NCBI GenBank assembly: GCA_958510875.1
Contig: OY294067.1
Coordinates: 101,972,010-102,036,009, forward strand
Source: Endomychus coccineus
Lineage: Eukaryota > Arthropoda > Insecta > Coleoptera > Endomychidae
DNA length: 64,000 bases
Reading direction: 5' to 3'
The first letter of the stretch is position 1, and every line of letters starts with the position of its first letter. This document shows positions 45,872-57,879 of this stretch, piece by piece. The translations under genes and the position numbers were made by a program. The notes under the pieces are model-generated. The model was not told the DNA's origin, ran no database searches, and saw only the letters and a list, made by a program, of their open reading frames with translations.

Positions 45872-47915
45872 TAGGCCGATTTTGTGCATTTACAGTCTTT
45901 ATTATCGGAGGTGGTAATAGGAATGGAGATTTTCAGCTCCGGTTTCTTCACAATACATCTACCGTCCGCTGGTGTGTATTTTAAAGATAATTTGATAACG
46001 AATAATATTGAATTACCCAATGAAGCTAATTCTGAACTGAAGGTATGAAACGTGTTTGCGTCTGGAATGAAGTGTAAATACACCTAGCAATATTGTCAGA
46101 AACCGAACAGGATAGATTAAACCGATTTTTAACGACAGAGATGTCCCATTTAGAAGGTATTCAGGGAACCAAGCCGCTGGTTCAGCATGCAATTTAACTG
46201 ATGAAAATAGACCCCATAAAGCAGCGTTACCGGCCGCAGTATCTGTGGATGCAGGTAATCATCGAGGAACTTGACTGAATGCTGGCAGAGCATGTTATCG
46301 ATCCGTCGAAAAGTCCGTGGAGTTCATCCGTTATGGTGGTGAAGAAAAAGGATGGCAAACCGAGGTTTTGCATCGATTTTCGAACGATCAACAAAGTTTC
46401 CGTGAAAAATGTTTTTCCTTATATAAGTGCCATGCTGGACAAACTCTGCCGGGCTCGATACATAACGAGCATATACATGAAACAAGGATATTGACAAATA
46501 CAGCTGAAAGTAAACCAATCACGGCATTTGTACCAGGTCGTGGCTTATTTCAGTTCAAGGGTAATGGCCTTTGGCTTACATTCCGCGCTTGCCATTGTAG
46601 ACTCATGTATACCATAATCGGACCGGGTATGGATCCTTACGCTTTCCCATACCTAGACGATACCATCGGGAGAGACGTTTGAGGAACATTTCCCGAATTT
46701 GAAAGGTTTTCCGCCGATTAAATAATACGCCGAAAGCTAATTCGAAGATAAACCTGGAGAAGTGTCAGTTCTGCCGCACTTTTATCATGTAACTGGAACG
46801 TGTAGTCACCTCTGAGGGTATTTCATACCTGCCATGAAAATATCGAAGCTTTTAAACATGTTCCGGACCCGTCGACAGTGAGTGCACTCCGTCAGTTCTT
46901 AGGAATAGCTTCGTAGTACCGTCGTTTCATATCGTATTTTTAAAATTAATCAATCATGCTATTGAACAAGGATCGCCGTTTGGAGTTGGGGAGAAGAACA
47001 GCAAGTCACTTTCGACAAGTGCCTAGGTGTTGGCTTGCCCCGATTTCAACCGACATTTATATTGCAAACCGATGCTTCAGATGTGGGAATTGCTGCGGCA
47101 TTAACCCAAAATATAGACGAAGCTGACCGAATCATTGCCTAGGCAATCCGAACATCAGCACCAGCCCAGAAAAATTATTCTGTCACCAAGAAGGAATGTT
47201 TGGTCATATTCTGGGGCATTGACAAGATGATATCATATCTGGAAGGATACAGATTCACTGTATTAAGTGACCACAAGTCATTAAAAATAGTTGCATTCGA
47301 TTGAGAGTCCGAATGGAAGATTAGCTCGGTGGAGCATCTCCGTACAACAATACGACTGAGATTAAATACCGGAAAGGAGTATTAAACCGAGGAGCTGACG
47401 CCCTGTCACGAGATCTGTTACCGTATGAAGAGAAGGCGAAAGAGAATCAGAAATTATATGTACTGAACGACCCGTGAACTGGTACAATTCGAAGAAAGCC
47501 GAAGTCGAAAAGAACCCACTCGCATACCTGGATTGTTGTATCCGAGATAACCGGTTGTATCAACATTTTTGGGATTCAAATGAGTTGTCCAAACCAGAGT
47601 TGACACATCCATGGAACCTATGGGTTCCAAAACCGCTCCGGATGAATGTCATTTAGGAATTGCTAAGAAGATATTGGCAGGGAAAGCTCCACGAAATAGC
47701 GAGGTACGTGCGTGGATATAAGCAGTGCCAAGCTTATAAGGTGTCTCAACAGCAAACGCCCGGATCGGTGCAGCCGACATTGAGTCAGTTTCTTTGGAAA
47801 ACTGTAAGCATCTATTTGATAGGACCGTTGCCAAGATTAAAATCGCTGCACCGGTCAGAGTTGGGATCAAGAAACCATTTTAAACTGAACTTTGAAAGGC
47901 TATATCTCCCTTAGA

Positions 47916-48830
47916 AGGCGTTTTAGAAAAAAGTCGTATCATGCTCGCCGACCCATTTTTCTGCTGCAATGACTTGTGATGTCTGTAGATCACAACTAGG
48001 ACTATACATTTTTCGCGTGTCTGACCAAAAATGGTCAATTTCTCGGAAAGTATGCATTTTGAAGAAAAATGTTGAGATAAAAGTTGTTACTAATTGAATT
48101 TCCTACAAAAATTCCCAGCAGTTTAGACGTATCATTTTATATTGTTTGACATGTTGCTTTTCGAATTTTGATATTTTCTAGAAAATTTATGAAAAATATA
48201 CACATTATAATAGTATATTTACATATATACTAGAATTTTTTTATTAGGATGATTGATATAAAATTGTAAGAAAATAGATATGTAATAAAAACTAATACAA
48301 ATTCAACCCATATTTTTTTTTCTCAGTGGCGTAGAAGTTGGGGAGAAAAACACCCACTACCTCTTCAAAGTCTTCACCAATCATGAGTAAAAAAAAAATT
48401 TTTATAACACAGAACATAGCTTACTATGAGTAGAAAATGCTTACAAAAGCTGTTTTCTGTACTATAAACGGTTCCGGAGATATTCGCAAAAAACGATTTT
48501 TTTTTTCAATTTCAACACCCTGTATCTCGAAAACGAAGCCTTCTACGACATATGTTTATTGAACTTTTCTTCTTAAAAACACTTGTTCTATCTCCTGTTG
48601 CAGTTTGGCTACAAAAAACTGACTCACCCTGTATAATGACAATTTTCCGGAATTTTATCAATTTATCGACATTGTCCAACAATGATAATAAATTTTTGTT
48701 TTTTAGTTTGTGTTTTTATAATCAGTACGCTCAAGAACCCCCTATTTTGAAATATCAACATCTAATATACCATTTTTTGGAATAGGGACGATTTTACAAA
48801 ATTTTTGGTGGTGTATCAAAAGATATACAC
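47916..48830. other. Repeat-like spacer with CACCCTGTAT motifs
   Basis: No gene. ACACCCTGTATCTCGAAAAC near 48517 and CTCACCCTGTATAATGAC near 48624 resemble element ends; similar strings are at 50096 and 54592. Possibly small non-autonomous DNA elements. Confidence 0.35.
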
Positions 48831-49990
48831 TGCACCCATACATTAGCGGAACACTAAAGTAAAATAGTTATATTTTTTTAAAAGGAATAATAAAACTTAG
48901 TACGTTGACAACTTGTTTTTTATACATAGGTTAAGTAATTTCTAATATCCTTTCCTGACGAAACAATCATATGCGTCTAGAAAAGCATATGACTTACACG
49001 AGTTTGTATGACTGCCTGGCACCTTCATGGCATACTTGCAATTGATATCCTCTTAGGTATGATAACTCATTCTTCCTGAACAACTTCTTGAACACTTTCT
49101 GGGGTCACAGGTTAGTTTCATCTCTTCCGATCAAGCTGATCCCATACATGCTGAAAAATATTGAGATCTGAACCAAAATCTGGTCAACTCATAATTGGAA
49201 TTTGGTATGCTTTCAGGAAGTGAACTGTCTCATTTGCTACGTGTGTTCTTGCATATTCGTTTCTAGTGTAGCGTATACACTCGGAGATTTTCGAACGTAG
49301 TTGATAACGTCCATAGCGGCGAGCTATTACCAGTTTATATATAGAATTTAATGTTGAGTATGTGTTCGCGGTCTTGGCTTAAACAGTAACACATCCGGTA
49401 AGTATTTTTGCTGCTACAACGGCTTAGGTTCGAAACTTCAAGCGGCAAGGTGATCGCATGTTAGTTTGTTAAACTATTGACTATAGTTTTTTTTTAATTC
49501 TATTTATGCACTGATCTCAATCTTTCGCATATCAAATGAAATATGCTCTGAAATTTCCGTTGTACAATAAGCTACGTCCGCTAGCTATACACATCCGGGA
49601 GCCTATAAGGGCTCTAGCAGGTACCACATGATTTCTGAAAACGTCATCGATGTATAGGACAGCATTCATTCGTCCAGGAATGTAGACCATATCTGTTCGA
49701 GTATCAAAAGAGGTACCAGCCGCACCATATCAGATCCTCTTCCAAATCTGTCTGTCTCCTGAAACAGTCTTGCAAGACAATGTTGCCAAAAAGTCGGAGG
49801 AGACCATCACAACATATCAGCCGAAGTTTGAACTCATCGCTGAAGAGAACTAAGAACCAATGCTCCATCGCCAATATATCTGTTGTTGAGTAAACATTTG
49901 TCAGATCTTTTTGTGAACCATGAACCAACGTTACGAAACATAACCACTTCTTTGATTAATGTTACGGCTCTTCAACTTCAATTCCGCTTA
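48831..49990 (-). pseudogene. Tc1-type transposase relic with an insertion
   Basis: Minus strand. Order from 49940 downward: LVLFSDEFKLRLICCDG (first catalytic aspartate), a broken middle with YIPGRMNAVLYID, then a foreign 290-bp segment (about 49270-49560), then THVANETVHFLKAYQIPIMS (second region), SDLNIFQHVWDQLDR and SMPRRCQAVIQTRV (third region). A TIR-like end, GCACCCATACATTAGCGGAA, lies at 48832-48853. This order is that of Tc1 elements. The N-terminal DNA-binding part is gone. Confidence 0.75.
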
Positions 49991-50059
49991 GATGCGTGAT
50001 TTCAGTAGCATACACTTTGAAAACAATTTAAACAATAGATTAATCCTAAATTATCATAA

Positions 50060-50340
50060 ATATACAGCTAGAGATGTTCAATAAATTTTTTTATCATGCC
50101 CTGTATATTATGTGTTGCTTTCGCATTGGGTTTTGAAGTAGAATGGTGCGTTATAACTTTGAAAACATTATTTGATAGCTTGGGTAATACCGCATCATTT
50201 TGCTTTGCGACAATTTTTTCGAATCTGTCATAATAAAGGAGAGGGGGGCCAATGTATTTTTCAATATTTACATTTGAATATCTCCTGAACCATTCAACCG
50301 ATTTGAAAGAGCATTTTTGATTTTCCCGTATCATATTCAA
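50060..50340 (-). repeat. Dispersed repeat Z, inverted copy 1
   Basis: ACCGCATCATTTTGCTTTGC, TCTGTCATAATAAAGGAGAGG and TATTTACATTTGAATATCTCC are repeated in the opposite orientation at 51105-51325. It sits beside a transposase remnant, which it may have cut. The 90-codon minus frame here is not a gene: its other copy is not coding. Confidence 0.65.
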
Positions 50341-50343
50341 TAC

Positions 50344-50760
50344 TCAGTGAGAATGATTCAGTCTACTATCATAATTAGTATATTTTAATGCCTGATGTAA
50401 AACAATGTGGTAGGGATGTATATTATTCTCTTGAAGAATCTCGTGGACAATTGGTTTTGAGACTCTCAGGACTCGTTGGAATTTTTTCTGGTGCTTAAGG
50501 TGGATCGTTTCGCACGTAGGCCAAAACGTCAACAATATTTTCCTCGATGCATGTTCTACGAATTCTTAGAGATGCTTGATTGGGCTGCATGTTATCAGTC
50601 TCCCGTAACCGCCTAGCCAATCTTGAAAAAACTTCTCGAGAAAATGTCTTTTTGTGGAAATTGCTTTGCATATTGTCGCAACGCAATTACAGCATTTTCT
50701 TAACATTCAAAATAAATGCGTAACATATCACACGCTTCCGCGTTAGTAAATGGCATATTT
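50344..50760 (-). pseudogene. Insect DDE (DUF4817-type N-terminus) transposase relic
   Basis: Minus strand: FSREVFSRLARRLRETDNMQ near 50640, then, across a frame break, VSKPIVHEILQENNIHPYHI near 50450. The string HEILQE..IHPYH is typical of the helix-turn-helix region of IS630/mariner-like insect transposases. The catalytic part does not follow; repeat Z takes its place. Confidence 0.65.
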
Positions 50761-51104
50761 TTCCCAAAAAAATTGATTTGAACGTAAATCTAACTAACAC
50801 AACTAACTTTTGACAGTCGTCAAATCCGAAATCTTTTCAATTTAGCAGTTAGCATGGCTATGTGATTTGTTTTTCTCGCAAAGGTACCTTGATTCAATTG
50901 AAGTACTAGAATTTTTAACATTTCCTTCTATAAATAGAGACCGGATGGAGATATCGCAATGCGGTTTTCACTAAAATTTAGCTATATTTATGATGGCTAT
51001 GGGTCTGTCAAGAAAATAGTAACGTTCCATTTAAACTTTTTCAAAAATTACAAAAATGTAAAATCACTGCAGATAACGCCTTCTAGTTATATTTATTTTC
51101 AACT

Positions 51105-51325
51105 AAACGGTTCTTTTAAAAGACCATAAAATGTTCTTTCAAACGAGATCAAAGATATTAAAATCGGTTGAATTCAGGAGATATTTAAATGTAAATATTG
51201 AAAAATGCATTGGCCTTCCCCTCCCTTATTATGACAGATACGAAAAAATGTCTCAAAGCAAAATGATGCGGTATCACCCAAACTATTAAATGATATTTTC
51301 AAAGTTACAGCTCATCGTCTAACTT
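51105..51325 (+). repeat. Dispersed repeat Z, inverted copy 2
   Basis: Near reverse complement of 50080-50320: GGAGATATTTAAATGTAAATA, CCCTCCCTTATTATGACAGA, AAGCAAAATGATGCGGT. About 85 percent identity by eye. Confidence 0.65.
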
Positions 51326-52310
51326 TCAGAGATAGCGTGAATTTTGTTTCTTCATAGCAGTACTTCACAATAATTTATAGTATTTCTCTTGCTCACTTTA
51401 CGTATGAGAATTTTTATCACAAATCTCTAGGCTAGGCTATTTCTCTCTACAATCGGCCAGATAGTTAGCGCACTGAACAGTACGCGAAACTAAGCGAATA
51501 CCGTCGAGTATTTCGACGGACCAGTCTGCTCTATAACTCGATAACCGCTCAAGGTACGACATTGAATTTGATGCCTGGTTTAGTTTGTGTCAATTTCAAG
51601 TGGATTGCATTTACCATTTGGCCGCTCCACAAGAACATGCATTTGCCATATAACCCGATTTAAGAAACGACTTCACTCGCTACGCCTATTTCGTCTTAAT
51701 TTAGTAACGTTTCAAAACTAAGAATTCAGTTTGTAGTTGATGAAATAATTTCATATTCCGGCTCAATCAACCTTGATATTAGTATCTCCTAACAATTTAA
51801 TTTCTTTTCAGAACAACTTGAAGACTTCAATTTAACAATTCTGAAATTGACAACGAATAAATAACATTTTCTTTTTCACAAAGTACATACCTTTTTGCCA
51901 TGACACATGAATGGTTTTGAATCATTTCCAATAAAAAATATCAAATTTACAATTAAAAATCTGTTAACAGGGATAACCGGTATGAAATTGTTGAGTTTAA
52001 ATTCATGAAATAACGATCTGACACTGGACCAATTACGTTATGTAAATAATAATTGAGGCTTCTCAGGTAATTAAAATGATTCAATTTCTTACGATATTTG
52101 CTTTCCTCAACGTAAAGAGAACGATTTAGTTTCGCTTTGAATTTGCGTACCTACTTTAACAAGTTTTGTGTTTGTTTCTAAATTGAAAATACTGAAAATA
52201 AACATTATTTCGTATTAAATAAAATTTTCGAGTCAAGCCGAAGTTTGTTTAGGGTTATAGCCCTCTAATTTTGCACGTCATGAAGATTCAGAAAGCAGCT
52301 CAAGCCATGC
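51326..52310. other. Spacer, no gene seen
   Basis: Unassigned AT-rich DNA. Confidence 0.45.
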
Positions 52311-52529
52311 ATGTTCAAAAATGAAACAATATTATACAGAGAGAAAAAAATAATTCAAAATACAGTTTGCGTCCAAGTAGTCAAATTTATCAAAAACATT
52401 GTTGACTTTATAGAAGAATTTATACTTGAAAATATTGAAATACTAGAATCGGATAAGCCAGATGAATTATATCTCATTATAAAACTTAAAAATACACTTA
52501 AAGAGTTCATAACTGTGGATACACTATAA
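52311..52529 (+). CDS. Unknown small frame entering repeat tail Y
   Basis: A 72-codon frame rich in Ile, Glu and Lys that ends LKNTLKEFITVDTL. Its last codons are inside the dispersed repeat Y. This suggests the C-terminus of a mobile element protein, not a host gene. No domain was recognised. Confidence 0.2.
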   Translation: MFKNETILYREKKIIQNTVCVQVVKFIKNIVDFIEEFILENIEILESDKPDELYLIIKLKNTLKEFITVDTL

Positions 52530-52628
52530 CACTAATAAGTACGAAGTAATCACCCTTATCCACTAAACATACTATTAAAGCTGGACCTTCCAGCTACGAA
52601 GTAGCCATCATCAGAGTACACTAGATTA
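52504..52628 (+). repeat. Dispersed repeat tail Y, copy 2
   Basis: AGTTCATAACTGTGGATACAC, AAGTAATCACCC, CTAAACATACTATTAAAG, GTAGCCATCATCAGAGTAC: same order as at 10565-10685. Confidence 0.6.
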
Positions 52629-52802
52629 GAAAAAAAAGCACCTGTTTAAATACTATTTGGGGTTAATAATGCAAATAAGCTGGAGATAAATCTGAATTTA
52701 ATAAAGTTTATACATTTCCATTCCTTCTAAATTACCTCGATTTTTGTCCGTAATGTCTTTTAAAAATGATAAACTTTCCTTAGAAGACAGGTCACACCAT
52801 TT

Positions 52803-54107
52803 CATAATAACCATTAACTCATTTATCTTAAAAGTGAAGATGAGAAAATTACGAGAAATATAATATATTAGAAAGCTTTGTTCAAAGTAATAACAATTGT
52901 GATATTTCATCTGAAATATAAAATAATGTAATAAAACTATTTTTAAGAGGTTTAAAGGAAATCTTATTAATTGTGGAACCTTCAACAACCCAAGACAAAA
53001 AAACTACAACATCGAAGATGCTGAAGACACTGGTATATCTGTTTGAAATGAAGGTTGCAAATTATTCAATTTCAAGTCGTCAGATTAAAGTTGAATCTGC
53101 AATTTGAAGACGTCGAGCTTTGGGTATTTTGAAGACATGCAAATTCAAGCCTTATACAATAAAGAAACAACTACACTTGCAACCAACTGATTTTCAACGA
53201 AGATTAGGTTTCTCATAAGGTATCGTCAAAAATGTCAACAACATCCATTATTCTCTAAAAATGTAGTTTGGACAGATTAAGCCTACATTAGCAGTGCTGG
53301 AATTTTCAACAGGCATAACGACCACTATTGGTCTGATATGAATCCTCACCATACCGTTGACGTTCGATCTCAGGGACGCTTTAGTTTCAGTGGGTAAACG
53401 TGCTTTAACATATCACTTATATCAAGAAAATCTTAATGGGCTACGGTACTACGGAATCTTCAACCAGAAAATTATTAGGGACTTTATGGACAATTTACCT
53501 TAATTGAGGCAAGAAATCAGTTCTTCCAACAAGATGGTGCATCACCTCATAATATCAGGAACGTTTCAGAATTATTGAATACCAGTTTTCTAAATAAATA
53601 ACTGGATGGGAAGTAACGGACCAACGAAGTGACCACCACGATCACCCGACTTAACGCCACTGGAATCTTCCTTCTGGGCTACATTAAAGAGAACTTTCAC
53701 AAGCAAACTAGCCACGACATGAATAAACAAAATTTTATAGACTGTGTGACTTCCGTTTCAAATCATCATGCTTATAACAGTTCAGATTGTTATGAAGAGG
53801 TCTAATTTATGTAATTTATGAACATAACGGACATCAGTTTGAACATTTACTTCAATTTGTAATTTCTATTTTGTAGCTGTAATCTATTATAAACTTAGAT
53901 ATAATTATCCGATTTTTTGGTCTAGGCTTGTTGAAGAAGGATTCACAATTAATAAGAATTCCTTTTAACCTCTTGAAAATAGCTTTATTAGGTTGTCTTT
54001 TCTTTCGCTATTTCTTTGAATAAAGCTTTCTAACATATCATATTTCTAGTAATTTTCGTAAGACATCTTCACTCCAACGATTAAATGAGTTAATTGTTAT
54101 TATTGCG
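52803..54107 (+). mobile_element. DDE transposon relic with about 170-bp inverted ends
   Basis: Inverted ends 52803-52985 and 53940-54107 share, for example, TTATTAATTGTG, TAGAAAGCTTT and ATTAACTCATTTA. Between them (53080-53790) the plus strand carries a broken IS630/mariner-like transposase: FKPYTIKKQLHLQPTDFQRR, VFNRHN-like NFQQA string, NQFFQQDGASPHNIRNVSEL and, later, LLGYIKENFHKQTS. Stops are frequent. Size of about 1.3 kb fits a complete but inactive element. Confidence 0.7.
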
Positions 54108-55837
54108 GAAAGAAAATCGTTAATATGCAATTTACTGACAAAAGAGTATATAGGGTAGAGTAACGCCTACTTGGAATAAATATAAAAAAACACAAAATAT
54201 GGTAATACAAGTGTTCGAAAAAGAAAAAATACGTTTTAACTAAACCAAAGCAAACTATGATTCCCATTTGATAAAATACAACTTTAGGCCATTGAAAAAA
54301 TTGCACATTATTTCAAATTTTCTCGACGCCATTGGATTATACAGAAAAACTGCCTCAAAAATGTAAAAGTTATTTTCACCTAACTTTACAAACAGCCACG
54401 ATGTGACATGTGAATGTGTCTATAAGTCGAAAAATCGAACTTCTTTAAACTCGAAAACAAAAGAAGATAACAGATTTTTGTTTCTGCGAGTGAATTTGTC
54501 TCAAAAAAGAGATCTAGAATGTGATTTCCATTTTTTGTATCTCCTACAGTTACCGAGTTATCCTATACAAACATCGAAAATTTCCCACCCTGTACATATA
54601 ATCTTCCAAATTACCCCCTCCTAACATTATCTTTTCTGATAACCGCATTAACTATGCAAGCAATACAAGTAACAACTAACGTTGTAAACATGCTAACTCT
54701 AGAATAATCAAACTGAACCACCTAAGAAGGCCATACAGAACACTCGTGATATTTTCGGGCTTTGTATTAATTCCCAACGTATTTACGATAAGCTGTCTAA
54801 GAGATCATCTCAATTCTCAACTGCGTGATGATCCTGTGGACTTAAGCTGCATAATTATTATTACATAGAGATTAACTGCACCCTTGTTGGAACACATAAA
54901 GCCCCTTTAACTGAGCGTATAAGACAAATCACACTTGATAATGGTTATAAAATGCGATGTGTGGGTCTTTGTGAATGGAGATATATAAGAGCTTGCTTTC
55001 TGGATAACTGCTAAGTAATTGAACCTAGTTCATCTTCTCAACCGTTGCTTTCCTAAAAAGAAGAATGGAATTGACCCATCAAATAATAAGGCACCATGAA
55101 ATATCTCTCTCCTTCCTCGTTTTGAAATCAAATAGCTAATTTTTCATTAATTTACTTCCCGTAAGCCAATCATATTGAATGCACTAGTGTTTTGAAATAA
55201 TTAACGGAAACAAATCGATTTACATAATGTAAATGTGCCAATTGCTTAAAAACTGAAAGTGCAAAATATATTGAAACTATGCGAACAGATTTGAAAGGTA
55301 GTTCTGATAATTGCTGAAAACCAGCAATACTCGTAAGTAGTTTAAATTCAATTTTGAATACATATAGAATAAAAATTGAGAAATTAAAAATGCCAATTAA
55401 GCGTTGAGATTTAACAAAAGGGGTGCAGATGTTTAAAAAAGACAATACCGATATAAAACCTACTGAAAATCAAACTACTGATATAAACAAAAAGACTGAC
55501 AATAGTCTACAAAGAGATTACAGGTAATAAGGAATAATTGAAATGAGAAATTATGAAAATAAATCCTTACCGAATGGACTACAATTTCTCTTGAAAAAAC
55601 GTTACCTGCATAAACATAGGGTACAGAAAAAAATAATCATAAAAGACAGGTGGCTGATAAAATACTCTACATATATGTAGGGAAAGTGGAAGGTGATGTT
55701 CAAAAAGATATAATCGACAATTTTTTAAAAGAAAATTGGCCAAATTGCAATAGAAGATGCACAAAACTTAAATCAAAAGGAAATAATTGTAGCTTCAACG
55801 TTAATATAAATGAAGAATAGGTTTCCGCGGGCGTTAT
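54108..55837. other. Repeat-like spacer, no gene seen
   Basis: A CCCACCCTGTACATATAATC end-like string at about 54588. A plus-strand string LVGTHKAPLTERIRQITLDN near 54890 was not matched to any family. Nothing is firm. Confidence 0.35.
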
Positions 55838-56867
55838 ATGCTGTATTGGGTTGCCGGGATATACTCCGCGTTGTCGTAGATTGGTTTCGATAGAAACCGT
55901 TGATATGACGACGTTTCGGCACAATCTCATGTGCCATCTTCAGGTCTTCTTTTCAGGGCTGCTGCTCTGCTTCGAGTTAACTTGAAACTGATCTCCGTTG
56001 ATCCTGTTGGTGTTTTATGTATCCTTGTTACATCTGGATGATTTTGCCGGTTTGATGCGTCTGATTGAGTTTGTTGGTCTGTTGCGTTCGAGCGATTTTG
56101 TCGGTTCGTTGCGTCCGAGCCAGTTTGTAGGTCCGTTGAATTAGTCTGGTTGAATGTTCTGCTGGGTGGTTGAAGGGCTGGTTTCCAAGCAGTTGGTAAT
56201 CTCTGTGTACCATCTCTTCTATTGAGATTTGAAGGTCGCTTCTCGATTTCGGTAGCTTCTCTTATGATACGTTTTCTTTTGTGCTCCAGGCTGGCTAGGA
56301 CTCGGGTGTTGTCAAAATCGATTTCATGTGAAGTTTTTCTCACATGTTCGTCAAGTGATGATGTTGTTTCTTGCTTTGCGGTGTTCTTCATGTCGAATGT
56401 TGATTCTTTTGTTAGTTTGTCCTATGTAGCTTCCTCCGCAATCTTTGCATGGTATTTCGTAGACCCCTTGTGTTTCCAGATTTATTTTGGATTTAGCGTT
56501 AGGCAGTATTTGACCAATCTTTCTTGTCGTGTTGAAACTTGTCTCAATGTTATGTTTTTTGAAGATTCTGCTGATCTTCTCTGTAGTACCTTTGACGTAT
56601 GGGAGATGGGCTTTGGCGACAGGTTTTTCTTTTTCTTTTCCTTTGGTTCGATTTGTCTGGCGTCGGGGCCTTAGTGCTCGTCTGATATTGTCTTTTGAAA
56701 ACCCGTTTTGTTGTAGCGTGGTTTGTATTGTCTGCATTCCTTGTTGTTTGTGGTCATTGTCGGTTAGTCGGTCTGATCTGGTTATGAGTGTTTTTATTAC
56801 GGATTGAAGTAGTGCTGGATGGTGATGTGACTGGGCGTTCAAGTAACGATTCGTGTGTGTTGGTTTC
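55838..56867 (-). mobile_element. Penelope-like element, copy 1 (C-terminal half with GIY-YIG nuclease)
   Basis: Minus strand. Frame 56842-56351 begins just after [15 protein letters not shown] residues and includes GVYEIPCKDCGGSYIGQTN, the GIY-YIG endonuclease core of Penelope-like elements. A frameshift near 56370 leads to the C-terminal frame 56391-55927 (KTSHEIDFDNTRVLASLEH, then a Ser/Asn/Gln-rich tail with repeated RQNRSNATDQ units). The end GGTTGCCGGGATATACTCCG (55851 on plus) is the same as that of copy 2 inverted. Confidence 0.75.
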
Positions 56868-57655
56868 CTGTATATGGTGCACCGATGGGATCACCCTTAT
56901 TCCCAGTATTAGCCAACCTGTTTATGAAAGACTTTGAAGAACGAGCCATCCAAACAGCCAGTCAAAAACCAAAACTATGGCTACGATACGTAGACGATAC
57001 GTTTGTCATCTGGACTCACGGAGACGAGCACTAAGGCCCCGACGCTAGACAGATCGAACCACAGAAGAAGAAAAAGAAAAACCTGTCGCCAAAGCCCATC
57101 TCCCATACATCAAAGGTACTACAAAGCAAGAAACAACATCATCACTTGCCGAACATGTGAGAAAACTTCACATGAAATCAATTTTGACAACACCCGAGTC
57201 CTAGCCAGCCTGGAGCACAAAAGAAAACGTATCATAAGAGAAGCTATCGAAATCGAGAAGCGACCTTCAAATCTCAATACAAGAGATGATACACAGAGAT
57301 TACCAACTGCTTGGAAACCAGCCCTTCAACCACCCAGCAGAACAGTCAACCAGACTAATTCAACGGACCGACAAACTCGCTCGGACGCAACGAACCGACA
57401 AAATCGCTCGAACGCAACAGACCAACTAATTCAATCAGACGCATCAAACCGGCAAAATCATCCAGATGTAACAAGGATACATAAAACACCAACAGGATCA
57501 ACGGAGATCAGTTTCAAGTTAACTCGAAGCAGAGCAGCAGCCCTGAAGAGAAGACCTGCAGATGGCACATGAGATTGTACCGAAACGTCGTCATATCAAC
57601 GGTTTCTATCGAAACCAATCTACGACAACGCGGAGTATATCCCGGCAACCCAATA
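56868..57655 (+). mobile_element. Penelope-like element, copy 2 (RT core and tail, internally deleted)
   Basis: Plus strand. [20 protein letters not shown] and [12 protein letters not shown] (reverse-transcriptase motifs, YVDD) at 56876-57015, then a jump to the C-terminal region (frame to 57572) that is nearly identical to copy 1. The GIY-YIG core is missing here. It ends GGAGTATATCCCGGCAACCC followed by a (TA)n tract. The two copies are head to head. Confidence 0.7.
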
Positions 57656-57657
57656 TA

Positions 57658-57739
<82 letters not shown>
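57656..57739. repeat. (TA)n microsatellite
   Basis: About 40 perfect TA units directly after the end of Penelope-like copy 2. The 68- and 91-codon frames that read IYIYIY over it are artefacts. Confidence 0.95.
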
Positions 57740-57740
<1 letters not shown>

Positions 57741-57879
57741 TAGATATGTATTGCCACTTTTGCTGTAAAGTTACAGATGTGAAAATCAAGATAAACTACA
57801 AAGGTAAAATACGTAGATGAAAATTAGATATTACAAATTTAAAATATTGTTAGAAGTACAGTAAACATAAAAACACAGT

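Larger units (their letters stand above)
43100..47915 (+). mobile_element. Ty3/gypsy retrotransposon, degraded, split by a LINE
   Basis: Plus strand. The gag-protease part (about 43100-44010) is weak and broken. After the LINE insertion the pol part resumes by about 45890. It has reverse-transcriptase strings (SPWSSSVMVVKKKDGKPRFC at about 46308) and a broken active-site region. An RNase H stretch (LQTDASDVGIAAALTQN near 47065, KKECLVIFWGIDKMISYLEG near 47190) and an integrase zinc-finger region (ELLRRYWQGKLHEIARYVRG near 47657) follow. It stops near 47915 before the integrase core. Many frameshifts and stops; the order RT, RNase H, integrase identifies Ty3/gypsy. The element is dead. No sequence repair is attempted. 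Confidence 0.75.

Noticed and set aside
50068..50340. 90-codon minus frame with plausible protein character
   Set aside because: The same DNA is present inverted at 51105-51325 where it has no open frame, so it is repeat DNA.
54840..55000. Possible second GIY-YIG fragment (LVGTHKAPLTERIRQ)
   Set aside because: The GIY and YIG strings are not present; similarity is limited to a loose LTERIR string.
57514..57789. Two frames of repeating IYIYIY on both strands
   Set aside because: They are translation of the (TA)n microsatellite.
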